Shown here: positions 40,220 to 49,221 of the stretch, piece by piece
Layout: the number at the start of each line of letters is the position of its first letter
Position numbering within the stretch: position 1 is the stretch's first letter
NCBI RefSeq assembly: GCF_006385255.1
Contig: NZ_VFJE01000049.1
Span: 171,505-235,504 of the forward strand
DNA length: 64,000 nucleotides
Origin: Flavobacterium microcysteis
Lineage (GTDB): Bacteria; Bacteroidota; Bacteroidia; Flavobacteriales; Flavobacteriaceae
Reading direction: 5' to 3'
Translations under genes and position numbers: made by a program
The notes under the pieces: generated by a model
Databases searched by the model: none
Seen by the model: the letters and a program-made list of their open reading frames with translations, nothing else
What the model was told of the DNA's origin: nothing

Positions 40220-41638
40220 ATGCCAAAATTGCGGGATGAGTCTTTTCGCGATGCGATTGGGACAGTAGATGATAAAGGAAAAAGATTGTGGGTCTATCCT
40301 AAGATACCTACAGGAAAACTGTATGAAAAGCGGAAGATTGTCAGCTATTTTTTACTGCTGTTTTTGTTTGCAGCGCCTTTTATAAAAATCAACGGTAATC
40401 AGTTTCTGCTGTTTAATGTAATGGAACGCAAATTCAACATTTTTGGATTTCCGTTCTGGCCACAAGATTTCTACCTGTTCGTGATTTCAATGTTGGTAGG
40501 CGTTGTGTTTGTAGCATTATTCACAGTAGCTTTTGGAAGGATTTTCTGTGGCTGGATCTGTCCGCAGACTATTTTTATGGAAATGGTTTTCCGCAGGATC
40601 GAATTTTGGATTGATGGTGACCGTGGAGCGCAAATGCGACTTGACAAACAAAAATGGGATGCAGAGAAAATCCGAAAACGGGTATTGAAATGGAGTATCT
40701 TTTTTATCATTTCCTTTCTGATTGCCAACGTGTTTCTCGCCTATCTCATCAGCAGTGACGAATTGATACGGTTGGTCAAAGAACCGCTAGCCAATAACCT
40801 GAGCACTTTTATTGCCTTATTGATTTTTACCGGAGTTTTCTACTTCATTTATGCCTGGTTCCGTGAACAGGTTTGCATTATTGCCTGTCCTTACGGACGA
40901 TTACAAGGCGTATTACTGGACAACAAATCGATTATTGTGGCTTATGACCATGTGCGTGGTGAAAAAGAAAAAGGTAGAGCCAAAATCGATAAAAGAGAAG
41001 ACCGGACGCTTAGCGGCAAAGGTGACTGTATCGATTGTAAACAATGTGTCAATGTTTGTCCTACAGGTATTGACATTCGTAACGGAACTCAGCTGGAATG
41101 TATTAACTGCACGGCCTGTATTGACGAATGCGATGCCATTATGGAAAAAGTCAGCCTGCCAAAAGGTTTGATTCGCTATGCTTCTGAAGACGAGATTACA
41201 AAAAACAAGAAGTTTGAATTTACGGCTCGTATGAAAGGTTATACTTCTGTTTTGTTGATTCTTACCGGAATTTTCATAGGACTATTATTCCTGAGAAATG
41301 ATGTGGAAGCTACCATATTGCGACTGCCCGGACAATTGTTTGAGCACAAAGGCGAAAACATCAGCAATGTGTATACCTACAAAATTGTCAACAAGACGGT
41401 AAACGATTTTGAAGACATCCATTTCGAACTGCTTAGCCCAAAAGGAACCATAAAAACCGTAGGAAAATCATGGTTCGGCATTGCTAAAGAAGGAATGGCA
41501 CAGGGAACGCTGTTTGTAGAAATTCATCCGGCTTTCCTGAAAGGCGACCGCACTACTATCGAAATAGGCGTTTTTGAAGGCGGAAAACTCATTGAAACCG
41601 AGCGTACCAATTTCCTTGGCCCTAGAAGCTTTAATTAA
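40220..41638 (+). CDS. ccoG: cbb3 oxidase accessory ferredoxin-like protein CcoG
   Basis: The 472-residue membrane protein has about five helices, the FCGWICPQTIFMEMVFRRIE motif of the family, CIIACPYGRLQ, and two 4Fe-4S ferredoxin motifs (CIDCKQCVNVCPTGID and CINCTACIDECD). A C-terminal periplasmic Ig-like domain of about 120 residues follows. CcoG (also RdxA/FixG) reduces copper for oxidase assembly. Order and length are normal for the family. It lies 26 bp after ccoP, in the same operon. Confidence 0.95.
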   Translation: MPKLRDESFRDAIGTVDDKGKRLWVYPKIPTGKLYEKRKIVSYFLLLFLFAAPFIKINGNQFLLFNVMERKFNIFGFPFWPQDFYLFVISMLVGVVFVALFTVAFGRIFCGWICPQTIFMEMVFRRIEFWIDGDRGAQMRLDKQKWDAEKIRKRVLKWSIFFIISFLIANVFLAYLISSDELIRLVKEPLANNLSTFIALLIFTGVFYFIYAWFREQVCIIACPYGRLQGVLLDNKSIIVAYDHVRGEKEKGRAKIDKREDRTLSGKGDCIDCKQCVNVCPTGIDIRNGTQLECINCTACIDECDAIMEKVSLPKGLIRYASEDEITKNKKFEFTARMKGYTSVLLILTGIFIGLLFLRNDVEATILRLPGQLFEHKGENISNVYTYKIVNKTVNDFEDIHFELLSPKGTIKTVGKSWFGIAKEGMAQGTLFVEIHPAFLKGDRTTIEIGVFEGGKLIETERTNFLGPRSFN

Positions 41639-41691
41639 AATAATCGTACCGTCAAGTTCACAAGACATGGCGGTGCTTAAAAATAGAAATC

Positions 41692-42144
41692 ATGAAAAAA
41701 ATAAACTGGGGAACCGGAATCTTTATTGCTTTTGCCCTGTTCATGTCGTTTATCTTATTCTTTGTCTTTTTGGTACAATCAGACCACAAATACGATAACG
41801 AACTTGTCATTGAAGATTATTATAAATACGAAACAGGACTGCAAGCACAGCTCGACAAGGAAGATAATGCTTCAAAACTTGAACAGAAAGTATCTTTTGA
41901 AGCCGGAGAAAATGGTATTATCATCACATTTCCCAAAGGTTTCGACTATAAAAATATTACAGGAAAAGTGTCCCTTTACAGGCCGTCAAGCCAGAAATTA
42001 GACTTTGAGATTCCAATCGCATTGTCTTCTTCCAATTTGCTCATACCTAAAAGTGATTTGGCTGGCGGTCGATGGGACATTGTTACCGACTGGAATTACA
42101 ACGGTACCGGCTATATCAATAAAAAACAGCTCACGCTTGATTAA
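41692..42144 (+). CDS. ccoH: FixH/CcoH-type cbb3 assembly protein
   Basis: The 150-residue protein has one N-terminal membrane helix (WGTGIFIAFALFMSFILFFVFLV) and a periplasmic beta-sandwich. It carries the family phrases LVIEDYYKYETGLQAQLDKE and GKVSLYRPSSQKLDFEIP, then GGRWDIVTDW. FixH proteins assist oxidase assembly and copper handling. It lies between ccoG (53 bp before) and a SafE-like gene (6 bp after), the usual neighbourhood. Confidence 0.93.
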   Translation: MKKINWGTGIFIAFALFMSFILFFVFLVQSDHKYDNELVIEDYYKYETGLQAQLDKEDNASKLEQKVSFEAGENGIIITFPKGFDYKNITGKVSLYRPSSQKLDFEIPIALSSSNLLIPKSDLAGGRWDIVTDWNYNGTGYINKKQLTLD

Positions 42145-42150
42145 ACCCTA

Positions 42151-42852
42151 ATGTTATACTCTGCTTTTTTCTTCGGGCTTATTTCCAGCTTCCACTGTGT
42201 AGGGATGTGCGGTCCTATTGCCATGATGCTGCCTCTCGATCGTAGCAGTCAGGCAAAAAAGACAGCCCAACTACTGCTCTATCATTTGGGAAGATTAACG
42301 GCTTACAGCAGTCTGGGACTTCTATTTGGCCTGTTAGGAAAAGGTTTTTATCTAGCCGGAATGCAACAGCAATTGTCTATTATTGTTGGTGTTTTGATGA
42401 TATCGATTGCTGTCATTCCGGAAAAGATTTTTATGAGGTATAATTTTTCACGACCGGTTTATACCATCATTTCCAAAGTAAAATCTGCACTGGGAAAACA
42501 ATTCAAGAAAAAAAGCAACAGTTCCTTATTTCTCATTGGCCTGCTAAACGGATTCCTACCCTGCGGATTGGTTTATGCCGCTTTGTTTGGCGCACTAGCT
42601 ATGCAAAACGCACCTCTTGGAATTGCCTATATGGCACTCTACGGACTGGGAACTATCCCAATGCTAAGCGCAGCAGCCTATGCTGGCAGTTTTCTAAGCA
42701 ACGGCTTCAGAAGTAAATTACAAAAAGTGATTCCCATCGTTACCGTAATTATAGGAATGCTATTTATTCTCCGTGGTATGGGATTGGATATTATGTATGT
42801 TTCGCCTGGAGATATGAGTTTGTTTGTGAAGAGTGGAGCAGATTGTAGATAG
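42151..42852 (+). CDS. TauE/SafE-like membrane protein of the cbb3 cluster
   Basis: The 233-residue protein has six membrane helices. Opening motifs AFFFGLISSFHCVGMCGPIAMM and a later GLLNGFLPCGLVYAALFGA form the two repeated halves, each with a Cys (CVGMC and LPCG). The family at this position in cbb3 operons is linked to heavy-metal or copper transport for oxidase assembly and resembles DsbD-like proteins. It starts 6 bp after ccoH, so it is co-transcribed. Substrate is not settled; copper is likely by context. Confidence 0.88.
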   Translation: MLYSAFFFGLISSFHCVGMCGPIAMMLPLDRSSQAKKTAQLLLYHLGRLTAYSSLGLLFGLLGKGFYLAGMQQQLSIIVGVLMISIAVIPEKIFMRYNFSRPVYTIISKVKSALGKQFKKKSNSSLFLIGLLNGFLPCGLVYAALFGALAMQNAPLGIAYMALYGLGTIPMLSAAAYAGSFLSNGFRSKLQKVIPIVTVIIGMLFILRGMGLDIMYVSPGDMSLFVKSGADCR

Positions 42853-42867
42853 AGGTTTGTTTTAAAT

Positions 42868-43052
42868 AGGTACTGAGGCACTAAGGTACTAAGGCGCTGA
42901 GGTTTGGTTCTGTTTTCCGAAAAGAGATTTCTTTATAAATAGTTTTGTTTATTCTTTACCTCACACAAAAGACTTAGAACCTTAGTACCTTTTTACCTTA
43001 GTGCCTTTCACCTCAATACTTTTCAACCTTAGAGCCTTAGTACCTCAGCACC
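42868..43052. repeat. CTAAGG-type repeat block with inverted halves
   Basis: The left half carries direct copies of ACTAAGGTACTAAGG type; the right half carries CCTTAGTACC copies in reverse orientation, so the block can fold into a large hairpin between converging genes. It is the longest member of this family in the window. Confidence 0.75.
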
Positions 43053-43056
43053 TTCT

Positions 43057-44424
43057 CTAAACAACCAACGAAAACACCTGCGTTTCCGGTATTCTACGTT
43101 TTAAACGAAGATCAAACGCCATACAGGCATTGCGTAAGAAAGGTTTTCCTGCTTCGGTAATGGTAAGTTTGTTATTTTCAATATGAAGCAGGCCATCATT
43201 CTCCATTTCGGATAATTCGGTGAGTACGGCAGGAAGTTCTGGAAAATGCGCTTCTGTATGGTTCCATTCGGTTTCAAAACGGCACATGAGGTTGAGTATA
43301 TGCTGTCTGATAATCAGATCTTCTTGGGTAAGGATATGACCTCGGTTTACGGGTACCTGGTTCCATTCGAGCAATTGGTAATAATCGTCCAAATCTTTTA
43401 CGTTCTGAGCAAAACCATACCAGCTGTCGCTTATAGACGAAACGCCCAATCCTATCATGAGTTGTGTTTTAGAATGGCTATAACCCATAAAATTACGATG
43501 CAGTTTTCCTTCTTGTGCTGCTTTATAAAGTGAATCGGTTTCCAATGCAAAATGATCCATTCCAATTTCATGATAGTCGTTAGAATTAAGCAATGCCTTG
43601 CCTATTTCATATAATTTGCGTTTTTCTTCATCTTTTGGAATATCCTCATCTTTATAGCCTCGCTGTCCGTTGCCTTTAATCCATGGCGTATGGGCATAGC
43701 TGTAAAATGCCAAACGGTCTGGCCTTAGTGAACGGGTCTTTTCGATCGTATCGACCACATTTTCCAAAGTTTGGAATGGCAGGCCAAAAACCAAATCGTG
43801 CCCGACTGATGTATAGCCAATTTCCTTTGCCCATAAAGTTGCCTTTGCTACATTGGAAAAAGGTTGGATGCGGTGGATGGCTTTCTGTACGGTTTCGGAA
43901 TAATCCTGTACGCCAAAGCTTACCCTGCGAAATCCAAGGCCGTATAATTTTTGAAGATGTTCTTTTGTAGTATTGTTGGGATGTCCTTCAAAACTAAACT
44001 CAAAGTCTTTCGCCTTTGTTCCGGTTTTTAATATACCATTTACCAAATCTTCTAAATGCTTTACGGCAAAAAATGTAGGTGTGCCACCTCCCAAATGGAT
44101 TTCCTTAATTATAGGTTTTTCATCCATTTCATGGCAATACAACTGCCATTCTTTTAAAACGGCTTCCAGATACGGTTGTTCTACATTATGGTTTTTGGTA
44201 ATGCGTTTGGTACAGCCACAAAACGTGCATAGGCTTTCGCAAAACGGCAAGTGAATATAGATGCTGATGCCTTCTGCACTATTACTTTCACGAAATGATT
44301 TCTTGAAGGATTGCATCCATGCTTCATAGCTGAAATCGCTATTCTCCCAATACGGAACAGTTGGATAGCTCGTATATCTTGGGCCGGGAACATTATATTT
44401 CTGGATAATGGAATTGCTTGGCAT
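43057..44424 (-). CDS. hemN: Oxygen-independent coproporphyrinogen III oxidase
   Basis: The 455-residue radical SAM enzyme decarboxylates coproporphyrinogen III without oxygen during heme synthesis. It shows the early YTSYPTVPYW, the 4Fe-4S motif CESLCTFCGC (CxxxCxxCxC), SAM-binding GGGTPTFF, and later GFRRVSFGVQD and GYTSVGHDLVFGLP. The C-terminal domain with LMCRFETEW fits true HemN rather than HemW. An Fnr box with the same spacing as in the cco promoters precedes it, so heme supply is induced together with the oxidase. Confidence 0.96.
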   Translation of the reverse strand: MPSNSIIQKYNVPGPRYTSYPTVPYWENSDFSYEAWMQSFKKSFRESNSAEGISIYIHLPFCESLCTFCGCTKRITKNHNVEQPYLEAVLKEWQLYCHEMDEKPIIKEIHLGGGTPTFFAVKHLEDLVNGILKTGTKAKDFEFSFEGHPNNTTKEHLQKLYGLGFRRVSFGVQDYSETVQKAIHRIQPFSNVAKATLWAKEIGYTSVGHDLVFGLPFQTLENVVDTIEKTRSLRPDRLAFYSYAHTPWIKGNGQRGYKDEDIPKDEEKRKLYEIGKALLNSNDYHEIGMDHFALETDSLYKAAQEGKLHRNFMGYSHSKTQLMIGLGVSSISDSWYGFAQNVKDLDDYYQLLEWNQVPVNRGHILTQEDLIIRQHILNLMCRFETEWNHTEAHFPELPAVLTELSEMENDGLLHIENNKLTITEAGKPFLRNACMAFDLRLKRRIPETQVFSLVV

Positions 44425-44441
44425 AATCGGTAATTTTATGC

Positions 44442-44485
44442 CAAAGCTACTTCTCTCCTTATCTTTAAAAAATGATAATTGTCAT
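44442..44485 (-). promoter_or_regulatory. Fnr box and -7 element of the hemN promoter
   Basis: The dyad ATGAT-AATT-GTCAT (44472-44485, centre 44478.5) is palindromic but for one pair in each half-site. On the minus strand TAGCTTTG (44449 to 44442) is a perfect -7 motif ending 36.5 nt from the centre. There is no -33 TTG. Confidence 0.8.
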
Positions 44486-44524
44486 GTCTATTTATTTTAA
44501 CAGCATGACTTTGAATAGAATATC

Positions 44525-45421
44525 TTAATTCACGAAATTCTTGCGGTATTCGTTTGGACTCACACCTACTTCTTTTTTAAAAAGCCTTGAGAAATAAGGC
44601 GGATTGTCAAAACCTAAAGCATAAGCCGTTTCAGAAACCGAGTTTTCAGAACCTTGTAACAAGTTTTTAGCTTCAGAAATCAGGAAGATATGAATCAATT
44701 CAATTGCCGTTTTTCCGGTTTCCTGTTTCAAAAGATCGCTCAGATAACGTGGTGAAAGGTTGAATAAGTCAGCGAGTGACTTGACTGTTGGGAGTCCTTT
44801 TTCTTTCGACTTTCCTTTTTCAAGATAGGATGCCAGCAAGTCATTAAACTTAGAAACTGTTTTTCCTGACAATTCTGTTCTGTTGATAAACTGCCGTTTA
44901 TAGAAACGCTGCGAATATTTCAAAATGGAATCGATATGCGCAATGATAATTTCCCTGCTGTATTCGTCCTGATTGTTATAATATTCCAATTCAATTTTGC
45001 TATGTAGGTCCCAAATAATTTGTTCTTCACGTGCCGAAAGATGAAGCGCCTCATTGGCTTCATAATCAAAATAGCCGTATTTTTTTATTTCAGAATGCAG
45101 ATGGTAACCATTTAGAAAATCTTCATGAATCCAGATGATAAATCCTTTTTCTTCGAGTTCCACATTATTGATTTCGATTACCTGTCTTGGCTTCATGAAC
45201 ATCATCGAGCCGTTGTCATGGTCGTATTTGGTTCGTCCATAAAGCACATAACCCGATTTGATTTTCTTAAAAGCAATCATGTAAAAATCGGTAGTGAACT
45301 CGCTCTGTCCGATTGAACATTCGGACAGCTTTTCGCACATTACCAGGCTAATCAACGGATTTTCCGGTGGCGGATAGCCAATAGAACGGTGCAGTTCGCT
45401 TATGGTCTTAAAATGTCTCAT
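44525..45421 (-). CDS. AraC-family transcriptional regulator
   Basis: The 298-residue protein has an N-terminal cupin-like domain (about 30-130) and a C-terminal AraC DNA-binding domain (about 195-296), with HTH units SLADLFNLSPRYLSDLLKQ and VSETAYALGFDNPPYFSRLFK, ending in GVSPNEYRKNF. Its gene follows an SDR gene on the same strand, with a terminator hairpin in the 77-bp gap. The SDR and aldehyde dehydrogenase genes are candidate targets. The effector is unknown. Confidence 0.92.
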   Translation of the reverse strand: MRHFKTISELHRSIGYPPPENPLISLVMCEKLSECSIGQSEFTTDFYMIAFKKIKSGYVLYGRTKYDHDNGSMMFMKPRQVIEINNVELEEKGFIIWIHEDFLNGYHLHSEIKKYGYFDYEANEALHLSAREEQIIWDLHSKIELEYYNNQDEYSREIIIAHIDSILKYSQRFYKRQFINRTELSGKTVSKFNDLLASYLEKGKSKEKGLPTVKSLADLFNLSPRYLSDLLKQETGKTAIELIHIFLISEAKNLLQGSENSVSETAYALGFDNPPYFSRLFKKEVGVSPNEYRKNFVN

Positions 45422-45431
45422 AAAAAAGTAG

Positions 45432-45461
45432 AAGAACTACGCTTTTAAAGGCGCAGTTCTT
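45432..45461 (-). terminator. Terminator of the SDR gene
   Basis: An imperfect 11-bp stem (45432-45442 with 45451-45461, one wobble) with an 8-nt loop precedes a T-rich run on the minus strand (opposite 45422-45428). It lies between the SDR stop and the AraC start. Confidence 0.7.
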
Positions 45462-45498
45462 TTTAAAATTAGGTACGTAAATATACTAAAAAAGCAGA

Positions 45499-46320
45499 TT
45501 AATTTCCGTGGGCTTTTGCGGATACTTCTTTCCATTCTTCCCATTCTGAAAGGCGTTGCGCGTATACTTCTTTTACCCATGGCAGGGCAACTTTTCCTAG
45601 AAAAAGACGCAATGGCGGATTGGCAGCATCGACCAATTTCAATATTGCCTCAGCAGTCGCTTCCGGTTTACCAAAAGAATCGGTATCAGCCATTCCGGCA
45701 TGGAAAGCAGCTCTTACATTGTCATACGCATTGATTGTTTCTGACTGGATTGCAGAAGAACCCGCCCAATCAGTAGAAAAACCATTTGGTTCTACCAAGG
45801 TTACATTGATTCCAAATTCCTTAACTTCTGTAGCAAGCGTTTCGCTTATGGCTTCAACCGCAAATTTTGAGGCATTGTATATCCCTAAAGTTGGCAGTGT
45901 AGCCACGCCTAATACGCTCGATAGCTGAATAATATGTCCATGGCCTTGCGCTCTCAAAATTGGAAGTGCCGCCTGCGTAATCCACAATAATCCAAAAACG
46001 TTAGTCTCGATTTGATCTCTGGCTTCTTTTTCGGAAGTTTCTTCAATCGTTCCAAACAGTCCATAACCCGCATTGTTGATAATAACATCCAGTTTTCCGA
46101 AATATTCTTTAGCCTGGTTAACAGCTGCAAAACTTTGTTCACGATTGGTCACATCCAATTGTATTGGCAATATCGCATCGCCGTATTGTGCTTTTAATTC
46201 TTTGAGCGAATCCAGATTTCTTGCTGTTGCAGCAACTTTATCGCCACGTTTAAGAAAGGCTTCTGCCCATATTTTCCCAAATCCTCGGGAAACTCCTGTA
46301 ATAAATATGATTTTTGACAT
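45499..46320 (-). CDS. Short-chain dehydrogenase/reductase
   Basis: The 273-residue protein has the NADP-binding TGVSRGFGKIWAEAF glycine motif with nearby basic residue (ATARN), the NNAGYG motif, the catalytic Ser (QLSSVLG) and the YNASK catalytic Tyr-Lys pair. Length and order fit classical SDRs; the substrate cannot be read from sequence. It is divergent from the aldehyde dehydrogenase gene, 204 bp away. Together they may oxidise or reduce the same alcohol/aldehyde pair. Confidence 0.93.
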   Translation of the reverse strand: MSKIIFITGVSRGFGKIWAEAFLKRGDKVAATARNLDSLKELKAQYGDAILPIQLDVTNREQSFAAVNQAKEYFGKLDVIINNAGYGLFGTIEETSEKEARDQIETNVFGLLWITQAALPILRAQGHGHIIQLSSVLGVATLPTLGIYNASKFAVEAISETLATEVKEFGINVTLVEPNGFSTDWAGSSAIQSETINAYDNVRAAFHAGMADTDSFGKPEATAEAILKLVDAANPPLRLFLGKVALPWVKEVYAQRLSEWEEWKEVSAKAHGN

Positions 46321-46524
46321 CAGTAAATATGTTTAGATTAATAACAGGACAAAGTTAGGATGGAGACTCGCCAGAGAATTTATACAAAAGGCGGTAAAGC
46401 ATATACATTTTGTTTTGAAGCATGAGCCTTACAGCAAAGTAACTTTGAGCTTTCTAGCAAAGCAGACCGACTGTTTGTATACGAATTTTGTCCTATAAAA
46501 ATTAATCAAATAATTTATTAGGAT

Positions 46525-47940
46525 ATGAAAACGATTGACAAAATCTACATCAATGGCGAATTTGTAAAGCCAAAAGGAAACCAGGTATTTGACCTTATCA
46601 ATCCAACAACCAATCAGCTAATCGGGCAGGTTACTTTGGGAAATAAGCAGGATGCTCAAGATGCTATTGCAGCAGCCAAAGAAGCCTTCAAGACTTTTTC
46701 TCAAACCACCAAAGCAGAACGTATCGACTATTTGAAACGTTTGCATGAAGTGGTTTCCAGACGAAAAGACGAGCTTATTGATGTGATGGTTGAAGAATAT
46801 GGAGGTACCTACCAATTCTCTAAAATGAGTATGGAATTTACATTGAGTTCTTTTACTTCTGCTATTGCTACCTTAGAAAAATTCGACTTTACAAAAAAGA
46901 TGGGCTTTTCTGAAGTACAGCTGGTTCCGCTGGGAGTCGTAGGAATTATTATTCCATGGAATGCCAGCAACGGTTTTATTGCCGGAAAACTTGCTACGGC
47001 AGTTGCCGCCGGATGTACAGTGGTTATCAAGCCTAGCGAAATGAGTGCGTTGCAGACACAAATTATGACAGAATGTTTGCATGAAGCAGGATTGCCTGCC
47101 GGTGTGTTTAATATTGTAAACGGATTGGGCGATGTGGTTGGTGCTGAAATCAGCAGCCATCCGGATATAGCTAAAATTTCATTTACAGGATCGAGCAATG
47201 TAGGAAAGATTATTGCCCGTGAAGCTTCGGCTACTCTTAAACGTTATACTTTAGAACTTGGAGGCAAATCGCCAAATATCCTTTTAGAAGATGCCGACTT
47301 TACCAAAGCTATTCCAACGGCTATTGCGGCTGCCTTTATGAACAACGGACAAGCCTGTGTGGCAGGAACCCGACTTTTGGTTCCGGAAAGCCGATTGGAA
47401 GAAACCAAAGAATTAATACAAGCGATGCTTCCTCTGTTTCCGGTTGGCAATCCTAAAGAAGAAACAACAGCTGTTGGCCCAATGGTGAGCAAAAAGCAAT
47501 ACGAACGAGTGCAGAATTATATCCAATTGGGTATTGAAGAAGGTGCTACATTATTAGCAGGCGGACTCGGACATCCAGAAGGATTGGAAAACGGAAATTT
47601 CGTAAAGCCAACTGTTTTCTATAATGTGAATAACAAGATGCGTATCGCACAGGAAGAAATTTTTGGCCCGGTGTTATCCATTATCACTTATAAAGATGAA
47701 GCCGAAGCTGTTGACATTGCAAATGACACCATCTACGGATTACAGGCTTATGTAAGTTCTGCCGATAACGAAAGAGCGAGACGAGTTGCTTCTCAGATTA
47801 ATGCCGGTCGTGTATTGGTCAATGGATTAAACCACGATCCGGAAGCGCCTTTTGGAGGATTTAAGCAATCCGGCATAGGAAGAGAATTCGGGGTTTATGG
47901 TTTAGAAGCTTATTTGGAACCAAAAGCCTTAATCGGTTAA
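46525..47940 (+). CDS. NAD(P)-dependent aldehyde dehydrogenase
   Basis: The 471-residue protein shows the family order: IIPWNASNGF (oxyanion Asn), the cofactor motif FTGSSNVGKII, the general base in LELGGKSPNI, the catalytic Cys in NNGQACVAGTRL and the EEIFGPVLSI motif. Substrate is not determined; the family includes betaine, succinate-semialdehyde and aliphatic aldehyde enzymes. It is transcribed divergently from the SDR gene. A terminator follows at 47957. Confidence 0.95.
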   Translation: MKTIDKIYINGEFVKPKGNQVFDLINPTTNQLIGQVTLGNKQDAQDAIAAAKEAFKTFSQTTKAERIDYLKRLHEVVSRRKDELIDVMVEEYGGTYQFSKMSMEFTLSSFTSAIATLEKFDFTKKMGFSEVQLVPLGVVGIIIPWNASNGFIAGKLATAVAAGCTVVIKPSEMSALQTQIMTECLHEAGLPAGVFNIVNGLGDVVGAEISSHPDIAKISFTGSSNVGKIIAREASATLKRYTLELGGKSPNILLEDADFTKAIPTAIAAAFMNNGQACVAGTRLLVPESRLEETKELIQAMLPLFPVGNPKEETTAVGPMVSKKQYERVQNYIQLGIEEGATLLAGGLGHPEGLENGNFVKPTVFYNVNNKMRIAQEEIFGPVLSIITYKDEAEAVDIANDTIYGLQAYVSSADNERARRVASQINAGRVLVNGLNHDPEAPFGGFKQSGIGREFGVYGLEAYLEPKALIG

Positions 47941-47956
47941 TTATAACTAATAATGT

Positions 47957-48002
47957 TTCAGCAATACAGCTAAAAAAACGGCTGTATTTCTGAAGCTATT
48001 TT
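47957..48002 (+). terminator. Terminator after the aldehyde dehydrogenase gene
   Basis: TTCAG-x-AATACAGC (47957-47970) pairs with GCTGTATT-x-CTGAA (47981-47994), with a 10-nt loop and one internal mismatch. A T run follows at 47999. Confidence 0.85.
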
Positions 48003-48017
48003 TTTAACTTTACGCTC

Positions 48018-48818
48018 ATGACAGCAATAAGAGAAGACCTTCCACAAGTATTATATTCCTGCTACTACCAACGCAGCAGAGAGGGCGAACATTTTATTCC
48101 CGAACATGTTTTTAGTTACCAGATATCGGGTACCATGTCGGCTTGGGATGCTAAAAACGCTTATGAAAGTAAAGAGGGTGATTTCCGTCTTGCCATTCGA
48201 AATCGTTTGGCTAAATTCGTCAAGCAACCACCAGAAAACGGAGAATTCAAACTTCTTTCTTTATTTCTAGATCGGGATACGTTACGTGAAGTCAGTCGGG
48301 AAATCAATTATACAGCTACAAAAACGACTACAGAAGCAGCGATTCTTCCTATTGCTTCCAATCCACTTTATGTTAGCTTTATGGAATCCCTACTCGCCTA
48401 TCTGCAATTACCTCAGGAAAACAATACCGAACTTTTAAAACTAAAGACCAAAGAAGCCATTTATCTGCTGATTAAAATTAATCCGGAGCTAAAGGACATT
48501 TTATTTGATTTTAATGAACCCGGCAAGATCGATCTGGAAGCTTTTATGAACAGGAATTTCCATTTCAACGTACACCTTAAGCGTTTTGCCTACTTAACAG
48601 GACGAAGCCTGGCTACATTCAAACGTGATTTCCAGAAAATATTCCAGGATACGCCAAGCCATTGGCTACAACAACGTAGATTACAAGAAGCCTATTACCT
48701 GATTACAAAAAAAGCCAAGACACCGTCTGAGGTTTATATCGATGTAGGCTTTGAAGACCTGTCGCATTTTTCATTTGCGTTTAAGAAAAAGTATGGGGTA
48801 TCGCCTTCCAAAGTATAA
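48018..48818 (+). CDS. AraC-family regulator with ExsA-like layout
   Basis: The 266-residue protein has an N-terminal sensing domain (about 10-130) that lacks clear cupin metal ligands. The C-terminal AraC domain (about 165-265) has HTH units VHLKRFAYLTGRSLATFKRDF and TPSEVYIDVGFEDLSHFSFAFK, ending GVSPSKV. It starts 77 bp after the aldehyde dehydrogenase gene, separated by a terminator. With the AraC gene at 44525-45421 it brackets the SDR/ALDH pair. Confidence 0.9.
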   Translation: MTAIREDLPQVLYSCYYQRSREGEHFIPEHVFSYQISGTMSAWDAKNAYESKEGDFRLAIRNRLAKFVKQPPENGEFKLLSLFLDRDTLREVSREINYTATKTTTEAAILPIASNPLYVSFMESLLAYLQLPQENNTELLKLKTKEAIYLLIKINPELKDILFDFNEPGKIDLEAFMNRNFHFNVHLKRFAYLTGRSLATFKRDFQKIFQDTPSHWLQQRRLQEAYYLITKKAKTPSEVYIDVGFEDLSHFSFAFKKKYGVSPSKV

Positions 48819-49221
48819 TAGAAAGGTAAAAATAAAAAATGTATCTCTTTAAATGTTGAGTTTAGATTCGTAGCGATTTTGGGCTATAATCCTCTAAAAA
48901 GTGCTTTTTTAGGAACCCTTTTTTGAGCCTTTCCCCAACCCTTCTTACGGAAATCCGTAATTTCTAAACAATCCATATTAATGTAAGAGATTTCCAATTA
49001 AAATTAGGCTATTTCTCTCTGAGGCAGCATAAAACAAGGATTTATTGTTTTTATCCTTTAAAAAAATTTAATCATAAAATAAACTTCATAACCTTAAAGT
49101 CACGCTTTCTTAAAACGACATCTCCATACATAAAAGTTCTTTAACAAAAAGGTAATCTAAAGCTCAAGAGCCTTGGGACTCAATCCTATAACTTTGGCTC
49201 TCAAACTTTTAACTTTTATTG
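48819..49221. other. 403-bp intergenic region with a TTACGGA palindrome
   Basis: No gene is seen. A possible AT-rich terminator hairpin (about 48890-48914) follows the AraC gene. A 16-bp palindrome TTACGGA-AA-TCCGTAA lies at 48945-48960. A perfect -7 motif TAACTTTG lies at 49189-49196, 25 bp before the ATG at 49222. Confidence 0.6.
49189..49196 (+). promoter_or_regulatory. -7 promoter element TAACTTTG
   Basis: A perfect match to TAnnTTTG, 25 bp before the ATG at 49222. A TTG at 49173-49175 is closer than the normal -33 spacing. Confidence 0.5.
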
